DNA from: Candidatus Binatota bacterium
GTDB lineage: Bacteria; Desulfobacterota; Binatia; Bin18
DNA length: 5,758 bases
Direction: 5' to 3'
NCBI GenBank assembly: GCA_011523315.1
Contig: WTHE01000778.1
Coordinates: 1-5,758 of the forward strand
The notes below the pieces were generated by a model. That model did no database searches. It worked only from the letters and a program-made list of their open reading frames with translations, and had not been told where the DNA came from. The position numbers and the translations under genes were made by a program. Shown piece by piece: positions 1-3,682 of this stretch (positions are counted from its first letter, which is position 1; each line of letters begins with the position of its first letter).

Positions 1-853
1 GCTCTGAGGGAGGCGAGGGGCAGGCCTCAAAAAAGGTCTGTCCGGGTACGACCTCAAACAGGTCGCCGCGCTGAAACGCCTGGCGGGCGACCCGAACGCC
101 CTCGGCGTATTCGCCCGGCTGATGGTCGCAGGCCTGGGCGAGAGTCTCGCTGCCCCGGTAGGGCTGGCCGGTGCCGACCCGGGGCAGATTATAGGTCGAG
201 CGACCGTCGCTCTCGAAGTCGTAGCCATAGCGCAGGGCCTGGTCCCGGCGGTGGTCAATCACGATGAGTTCGTCGGGCAGGTACAAGACCAGGTCGCGCT
301 GGTCGTCGGGACGGGCGAGGCGCAGGCGCAGGGGCTCGAACTGGAAGGCCAGATCATAGCCAAAGGCGCCGTACAGCCCCAGGTTGGTGTCCTCGGGGGA
401 GGCGAACAGCTCGGTCAGGGCGCGCAGCAGCGAAAAGATCGAGGGCTGTTTGCTGCGCTGCTCTTCGGCAAAACGGCCCGCCACGGCGCGTATCGTGCCC
501 GAGACGTGGCGCTCGTTGCGCTCGGTTGCGGCAACCGCAGGCAGGGCCTCAACCGCCCGGGCAATGGCCGGCAGCAAGATCTGGCCGCGTTCGTTCAGGG
601 CCGACAGCCGAAATTCCCGTTGCCGACAGCTCAGGGCCAGGGGCGGATTCACAAATCCGATGTCCCAGCGCGTATAGCGACCCGGATACTCATAGCTTGA
701 GGCCAGGAGGACGCCGGGCTGGCTGTCGAGGCCGTCAATGACCGGCTCAATGGCGTCCTGAAGCGGGATGCTTTCAATGCTGCGACGAATCTCAATCCCA
801 CCCCGGGTGCGATACGTATGCAGGCTGGGGATGTGGGGTGCTGCGTCGGCCAT
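1..853 (-). CDS. trpE: Anthranilate synthase, fused TrpE(G) type, N-terminal part (cut by window edge)
   Basis: Anthranilate synthase converts chorismate and glutamine to anthranilate, the first committed step of tryptophan synthesis in the cytoplasm. The 284 visible residues resemble the Rhizobium/Sinorhizobium TrpE(G) fusion, in which the chorismate-binding chain is followed by a glutamine amidotransferase. Landmarks are LLASSYEYPGRYTRW (49-63, where the Trp feedback site lies in TrpE proteins), NLGLYGAFGYDLAFQFEP (157-174), LPDELIVIDHR (192-202) and GDLFEVVPGQTFFE (263-276). The catalytic core and any amidotransferase domain lie beyond the left edge, so the fusion is inferred from the N-terminal family type. 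The ATG at 853 is set by AAGGAGG (minus strand of 862-868) 8 bases upstream. The leader peptide and attenuator just upstream indicate control by Trp supply. No frameshift is seen. Confidence 0.93.
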   Translation of the reverse strand, partial: MADAAPHIPSLHTYRTRGGIEIRRSIESIPLQDAIEPVIDGLDSQPGVLLASSYEYPGRYTRWDIGFVNPPLALSCRQREFRLSALNERGQILLPAIARAVEALPAVAATERNERHVSGTIRAVAGRFAEEQRSKQPSIFSLLRALTELFASPEDTNLGLYGAFGYDLAFQFEPLRLRLARPDDQRDLVLYLPDELIVIDHRRDQALRYGYDFESDGRSTYNLPRVGTGQPYRGSETLAQACDHQPGEYAEGVRVARQAFQRGDLFEVVPGQTFFEACPSPPSE

Positions 854-894
854 GAATCCTTCCTCCTTCGTCCTGCGCCGCCGGGTCGTGGCCC

Positions 895-933
895 AAAAAA
901 AGACCGTCACCCAAGCCTGAGGCGACGGTCTTT
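895..933 (-). terminator. Rho-independent terminator of the trp attenuator
   Basis: On the minus strand GACCGUC (930-924) pairs with GACGGUC (908-902), flanked by AAA and UUU that can add three pairs, and followed by seven U residues (901-895). The loop is about 15 bases and contains a small GCC-UCA-GGC stem. It lies between the leader peptide and the trpE start, where attenuation would act. Read-through when Trp is scarce would allow trpE expression. Confidence 0.85.
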
Positions 934-934
934 G

Positions 935-970
935 AAAAAAGAAGAGCCGCCTCTTTGGTCAAGGCGGCTC
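935..970 (-). terminator. Upstream U-tailed hairpin in the trp leader
   Basis: Minus-strand GAGCCGCC (970-963) pairs perfectly with GGCGGCUC (951-944) around an 11-base loop, with one further U-A pair possible. It is followed by UUCUUUUUU (943-935). This looks like a second intrinsic terminator in tandem with the one at 895-933, and ending here would give a leader RNA of roughly 110 bases. Its 3' arm also holds GAGGCG, which can instead pair with CGCCUC (924-919) in the downstream hairpin. It may therefore be a switch element rather than, or as well as, a terminator. Confidence 0.6.
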
Positions 971-1002
971 CGTGTGTGTCTACAATACGGTCGGGCCACC
1001 TG

Positions 1003-1047
1003 CTAAGGCAGCCACCACCAGTTCTGTTTGGGAGAATGCTTATGCAC
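1003..1047 (-). CDS. trpL: trp operon leader peptide (14 residues, three consecutive Trp)
   Basis: The reading frame from GTG at 1047 to TAG at 1003 encodes MHKHSPKQNWWWLP, with the three TGG codons at 1020-1012. As known for trp leaders, ribosome stalling at these codons when charged Trp-tRNA is scarce would alter folding of the RNA ahead of trpE. The length and the WWW cluster near the C-terminus match the rhizobial TrpL peptide as I recall it, though the other residues differ. No in-frame ATG lies nearby and no Shine-Dalgarno precedes the GTG. The predicted promoter places transcription start at or one base from it, so translation is probably leaderless. The frame stays open for another 345 bases upstream, back to an ATG at 1392, but that stretch is antisense to the acetyltransferase gene and is not coding. 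Confidence 0.85.
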   Translation of the reverse strand: MHKHSPKQNWWWLP

Positions 1048-1054
1048 GGCCGGG

Positions 1055-1083
1055 ATTCTGGCAGGTCTCAGGCTTCGCGTCAA
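1055..1083 (-). promoter_or_regulatory. Sigma70-type promoter for trpL-trpE
   Basis: On the minus strand a -35 box TTGACG (1083-1078, 5 of 6 consensus) is separated by 17 bases from a -10 box CAGAAT (1060-1055, 4 of 6). Standard spacing puts the start of transcription at 1048-1047, where the purine is the G of the leader-peptide GTG. The ideal spacer and its position just before the leader peptide support the call. Confidence 0.7.
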
Positions 1084-1103
1084 GACTGGGGCGGTGCTAG
1101 GAT
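1074..1103 (+). promoter_or_regulatory. Possible extended -10 promoter for the acetyltransferase gene
   Basis: TGC-TAGGAT (1095-1103) is an extended -10 element with 4 of 6 matches in the hexamer. A weak -35 (TTCGCG, 1074-1079) sits 18 bases upstream. Transcription would start near 1110, just before GGAGG (1112-1116) and the ATG at 1130. The -35 overlaps the trp -35 on the other strand by two bases, so the divergent promoters would share polymerase contacts. Support comes from spacing only. Confidence 0.35.
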
Positions 1104-1129
1104 GCGGACACGGAGGCAATAGGCGAGAG

Positions 1130-1669
1130 ATGCAGGAAACGGTGCTGATGGGCGGGCGCGTGTATCTGCGTCCTTTGGAGCGCAATGACGCCGAACTGAT
1201 CGTCGTCTGGCTGCGGGACAGGGAGTTGACCTGGAGCCTGGGCGACTTTTTCCCGGCGGCCGATGTCCGCGCCGTGGCCGACGGTATTGAGCGTCTGTAC
1301 CGCAGCGGGCACGACCTGCTGCTCGGCGTCGTGCGCCGCGACACCGATAGGCTGATTGGCATGACCGAGCTGCACCACCTCGACCTGGACAACCGTCAGG
1401 CCAGCTTTGGTCTGCTCATTGCTCAGACGGGAAAGGGCTACGGCCCGGAGGTGGCCGGGCTGGTGCTTGACTACGCCTTTGGCCCGCTGGCTCTGAACCG
1501 GGTCTGGGTGCAGGTGGACGAGCGCAACACGCGCGGCATCCGCGCCTATCAGAAGGCCGGCTTCCGGCGCGAGGGGCTGCTGCGCGAAAGCCGCTACGCC
1601 GACGGCCGCTATCACAACACGCTGCTGATGGCCGTCCTGCGCCGCGAGTGGCGGGCACGCGGAAAATGA
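1130..1669 (+). CDS. GNAT family N-acetyltransferase (RimJ/RimL-SpeG-like)
   Basis: A 179-residue cytoplasmic acetyltransferase of the GNAT fold, which moves acetyl from acetyl-CoA to an amine. VYLRPLERND (11-20) is the first strand and turn typical of the RimJ/RimL branch. QTGKGYGPEV (99-108) fits the acetyl-CoA pyrophosphate-binding motif A (Q/R-x-x-G-x-G/A). NTRGIRAYQKAGFRREGLLRE (133-153) is motif B with the usual Asn, Ala-Tyr and GF residues. The substrate cannot be read from sequence: protein N-termini, polyamines and small-molecule amines are all possible. I chose ATG 1130, which has GGAGG 13 bases upstream. ATG 1148 with AGGA 10 bases upstream is a close rival. The longer frame from 1028 would run antisense across trpL and adds no family sequence. 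Its 3' end faces the acyl-CoA dehydrogenase across 7 bases, with no clear shared terminator. Confidence 0.87.
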   Translation: MQETVLMGGRVYLRPLERNDAELIVVWLRDRELTWSLGDFFPAADVRAVADGIERLYRSGHDLLLGVVRRDTDRLIGMTELHHLDLDNRQASFGLLIAQTGKGYGPEVAGLVLDYAFGPLALNRVWVQVDERNTRGIRAYQKAGFRREGLLRESRYADGRYHNTLLMAVLRREWRARGK

Positions 1670-1676
1670 GCCGGTC

Positions 1677-2867
1677 TCAGCCCTTGGGCAGGCCCAAGAC
1701 GCGCTCGCCCATGATATTGCGCTGAATTTCGCTCGTGCCGCCCGAAATCGTATACTGGCGGGCGCTCAGTACCCGGTTCACCCAGCGTGGCGCGTCGGGT
1801 ACGGCCTCGGACGGCCCATCGACAATCGCGTTGTGGCCCAGGAGTTCACTGGCAAACTCGGCGATTCTGACGCCCAGCTCAGAGCTGCACAGTTTGAGCA
1901 TGGAGCCTTCGGGGCCGGGCGGTTGGCCCTTGAGCTGTTTGGTCAGGCTGCGCAGGCGGGTGTATTTGAGGCTCTCGTGCTCGATATGGAGCCGGGCCAG
2001 CCGGTCGCGCACCCAGGACTGCTGCCAGGCCGGCTGGCCGTTGAACTCGACGTTGCGCGCCAACTGGGCCAGGCGTTTGATCTGATCGCCCTGGCTCCCG
2101 CCGCCGGCAACCCCGCGCTCGAACATGAGCGTCGTAATGGTCACCTTCCAGCCCTCGTTCAGCGGGCCGACCAGATTTTCCTTGGGCACCCGCACGTCCT
2201 CAAAAAAGATCTCGTTAAAGTGGGCGTGGCCGTTGACCAGCACCAGGGGTCGGACCGTCACCCCGGGAGTTTTCATATCCACCAGCAGATAGCTGATGCC
2301 GCGATGTTTGGGTGCGTCCGGGTCGGTGCGGACCAGCATGAAGATCCAGTCCGCGTACTGGGCGCCCGAGGTCCAGACTTTCTGGCCGTTGACCACAAAC
2401 TCGTCGCCGTCCTCGACCGCCCGGGTCTGGAGGCTGGCCAGGTCGGACCCGGCTCCGGGTTCGGAATAGCCCTGACACCAGACATCGTCGCCGCGCAGGA
2501 TGCGGGCCAGAAATTTCTGCTTCTGGGCGTCGGTGCCCCACTGCATGAGGGTCGGGCCGCACAGCGCAATGCCCGAGAAGCCGGGCAGGATCGGCGCCCG
2601 CGCCCGCGTGTACTCCTCCTCGAACACAATCTGTTCCATCAGCCCGGCGCCCCGGCCGCCGTACTCTGCGGGCCACGGAATGCCGACCCAGCCGGCCTCA
2701 TACATGGTGCGCTGCCAGGCGCGGCGTTTCTCAAAGGTGGCGCGGTCGGGGGCGACCCGCTCATCCATGGCGTCCTCAACGCACAGCTCTGGGGGCAGAT
2801 GCGCCTCCAGCCAGCCGCGCAGTTCGCTGCGAAACGCTTCCTGTTCGGGCGAGTATTGAAAATCCAT
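1677..2867 (-). CDS. Acyl-CoA dehydrogenase (FadE-like), 396 residues
   Basis: A full-length FAD-dependent acyl-CoA dehydrogenase, which oxidises an acyl-CoA to the 2,3-enoyl-CoA and passes electrons to electron transfer flavoprotein. The N-terminal helical domain starts MDFQYSPEQEAFR and includes GWVGIPWPAEYGGRG (59-73). The middle beta domain has CQGYSEPGAGSDLASL (131-146), the flavin and substrate signature, and NGQKVWTSGAQYADW (160-174). The C-terminal signature is SGGTSEIQRN (375-384). Gly replaces the Glu that acts as base in medium-chain enzymes (YEGT context). E250 in LMFERGV sits where isovaleryl-CoA dehydrogenase carries its relocated Glu and may serve instead (inference). Chain length specificity is unknown. 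ATG 2867 is preceded by AAGGA (2878-2874) with a 6-base gap. It is divergent from the EthD gene, 92 bases away. Confidence 0.94.
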   Translation of the reverse strand: MDFQYSPEQEAFRSELRGWLEAHLPPELCVEDAMDERVAPDRATFEKRRAWQRTMYEAGWVGIPWPAEYGGRGAGLMEQIVFEEEYTRARAPILPGFSGIALCGPTLMQWGTDAQKQKFLARILRGDDVWCQGYSEPGAGSDLASLQTRAVEDGDEFVVNGQKVWTSGAQYADWIFMLVRTDPDAPKHRGISYLLVDMKTPGVTVRPLVLVNGHAHFNEIFFEDVRVPKENLVGPLNEGWKVTITTLMFERGVAGGGSQGDQIKRLAQLARNVEFNGQPAWQQSWVRDRLARLHIEHESLKYTRLRSLTKQLKGQPPGPEGSMLKLCSSELGVRIAEFASELLGHNAIVDGPSEAVPDAPRWVNRVLSARQYTISGGTSEIQRNIMGERVLGLPKG

Positions 2868-2959
2868 GCCGTGTCCTTGTGTTCCTGCCGTTCGAGAGCG
2901 CCGCTTGCCTTGACCCAGGCCAGCAGCATGCCATAGGTAGGCGCAGGAGGAAAAGACGT
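2868..2959. promoter_or_regulatory. Divergent intergenic region between acyl-CoA dehydrogenase and EthD genes
   Basis: This 92-base gap must hold the start signals of both divergent genes unless they are read from further away. It contains AAGGA for the minus-strand gene (2874-2878) and AGGAGG for the plus-strand gene (2945-2950, 9 bases before ATG). A plus-strand TTGACC (2910-2915) is a good -35 match, but the best partner 16 bases on, CATAGG (2932-2937), has only 3 of 6 -10 matches. No clear operator palindrome was seen. Confidence 0.35.
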
Positions 2960-3631
2960 ATGGTCAAACTGATCGCCTTTTTTAAGCGCAAGGCCGGCAT
3001 GTCGGTCGAGGATTTCCAGGCCTACTGGCGTACCAGCCACGCCGATATCGTGGTCAAACTGCCCGGCATCCGGCGCTACGTGCAGTCCCACACCATCCTG
3101 TCCGGCTACCGGAAGGGCGAGCCCGTTTACGACGGCATGGCCGAGCTGTGGTTCGATGATACCGATGTCATGCGTCGTCAGGCCGGCACACCGGAGTTTG
3201 CCGCCGTCCGAGCCGACGAGCCGAACTTCATGGATGTGGCCAGCCAGGGCACGATCATCACCGAGGAGCATGTCATCAAAGACGGTCCGATTCCTGACGA
3301 CGGGGTCAAAAACGTCGAGTTCGTAAGCCACAAACCGGGTATGCCGATCAAGGATTTCCAGACCCACTGGCGCGAGATTCATGGCCCGCTCGGCGCGGCC
3401 ATCCCGGTTGTCCGGCGCTACGTCCAGAGCCATACCCGGCTGTCGATCTACAAGAGCGGCAAAACGCCGCTGTATGACGGCGTAGCCCTGACCTGGTTTG
3501 ACAGCACCCAAGCCATGCGCGTGTCCGCCACCACGCCCGAGTACGAGCGAACCCGAGCCGACGAGCCGAATTTCATCGCGCCCGGCACGCTGCCGCTGAT
3601 CATCACCAAGGAGCACGTCATCGTCGGCTAA
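2960..3631 (+). CDS. Tandem EthD-domain protein, 223 residues
   Basis: Two EthD domains (dimeric alpha-beta barrel superfamily) lie head to tail. Domain 1 spans about residues 3-106 and domain 2 about 118-221. Each has a strand followed by GM-x-x-x-DFQ-x-x-WR (13-24, 127-138), a histidine after the helix (H27, H141), RRYVQSHT (38-45, 152-159), YDG (57-59, 172-174), RADEPNF (84-90, 199-205) and a final strand ending EHVI. EthD was named from the ethyl tert-butyl ether degradation cluster of Rhodococcus, and its exact role is not established. Related barrels include monooxygenases and small-molecule binding proteins, so this could be a pseudo-dimeric enzyme or binding protein of catabolism, in keeping with the divergent acyl-CoA dehydrogenase. 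ATG 2960 has AGGAGG 9 bases upstream. The open frame from 2879 adds 27 non-family residues with no such site. Confidence 0.9.
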   Translation: MVKLIAFFKRKAGMSVEDFQAYWRTSHADIVVKLPGIRRYVQSHTILSGYRKGEPVYDGMAELWFDDTDVMRRQAGTPEFAAVRADEPNFMDVASQGTIITEEHVIKDGPIPDDGVKNVEFVSHKPGMPIKDFQTHWREIHGPLGAAIPVVRRYVQSHTRLSIYKSGKTPLYDGVALTWFDSTQAMRVSATTPEYERTRADEPNFIAPGTLPLIITKEHVIVG

Positions 3632-3682
3632 AGGGCAATGGTGCATTCAGAATCGCTCGAAAGATAGCCAGGAAGAATTAGG
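3632..3682 (+). other. Short intergenic gap at the composition boundary
   Basis: Fifty-one bases separate the EthD stop from the nuclease-helicase gene. They hold AGGAAG (3670-3675), 7 bases before the ATG. I see no intrinsic terminator, tRNA, attachment site or convincing promoter. The change from GC-rich to more AT-rich coding sequence falls here, so it is the likely left junction of the inserted material. Read-through from the EthD gene cannot be excluded. Confidence 0.5.

Larger units (their letters stand above)
888..999 (-). repeat. Inverted repeat interrupted by the terminator U-tract (candidate antiterminator)
   Basis: Read as minus-strand RNA, GUGGCCCGACCGU (999-987) is exactly complementary to ACGGUC (907-902) plus GGGCCAC (894-888). 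The only interruption is the seven-U tract (901-895), which would bulge out. The upstream arm starts three bases after the leader-peptide stop codon. A ribosome at the stop would therefore cover it, while one stalled on the Trp codons would leave most of it free. The downstream arm includes most of the 3' arm of the terminator. The complementarity is seen directly; the antiterminator role is inference. Confidence 0.55.
854..1047 (-). promoter_or_regulatory. trp leader region with ribosome-mediated attenuator
   Basis: This untranslated leader holds, in transcript order, the Trp-rich leader peptide, a spacer with the upstream arm of the interrupted inverted repeat, two U-tailed hairpins, and the trpE ribosome binding site. 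Mutually exclusive pairings are visible. Trp-codon bases 1016-1010 (GGUGGCU) can pair with AGCCGCC (969-963) through one G-U. GAGGCG (953-948) can pair with CGCCUC (924-919), extended by CCAA with UUGG across an internal loop. Bases 992-987 (GACCGU) duplicate the 5' arm of the terminator. This is the architecture of Trp-codon attenuation as in enteric and rhizobial trp leaders. Which alternative pairing is the working antiterminator is not settled by eye. Confidence 0.85.

Noticed and set aside
122..700. Plus-strand open frame of 192 codons in the trpE region
   Set aside because: It is antisense to the TrpE(G) coding sequence, which matches a known family along its whole visible length; the frame is a codon-bias shadow.
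1097..1615. Minus-strand open frame of 172 codons antisense to the acetyltransferase
   Set aside because: The opposite strand encodes a full GNAT domain with its motifs, and this frame has none.
1670..1676. Bidirectional terminator between the convergent acetyltransferase and dehydrogenase genes
   Set aside because: The gap is 7 bases. The only nearby symmetry is a 4-base TGAG/CTCA stem (1667-1679) without a U-run, too weak to call.
1833..2936. Plus-strand open frame of 367 codons antisense to the acyl-CoA dehydrogenase
   Set aside because: It lies wholly opposite a clear dehydrogenase gene. Its composition is what GC-rich codon bias yields on the opposite strand, and it has no recognisable domain or ribosome binding site.
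2639..3646. Minus-strand open frame of 335 codons across the EthD gene and into the dehydrogenase gene
   Set aside because: It is antisense to a well-supported EthD protein, then runs out of frame through the dehydrogenase. It matches no family and leaves no room for the divergent start signals.
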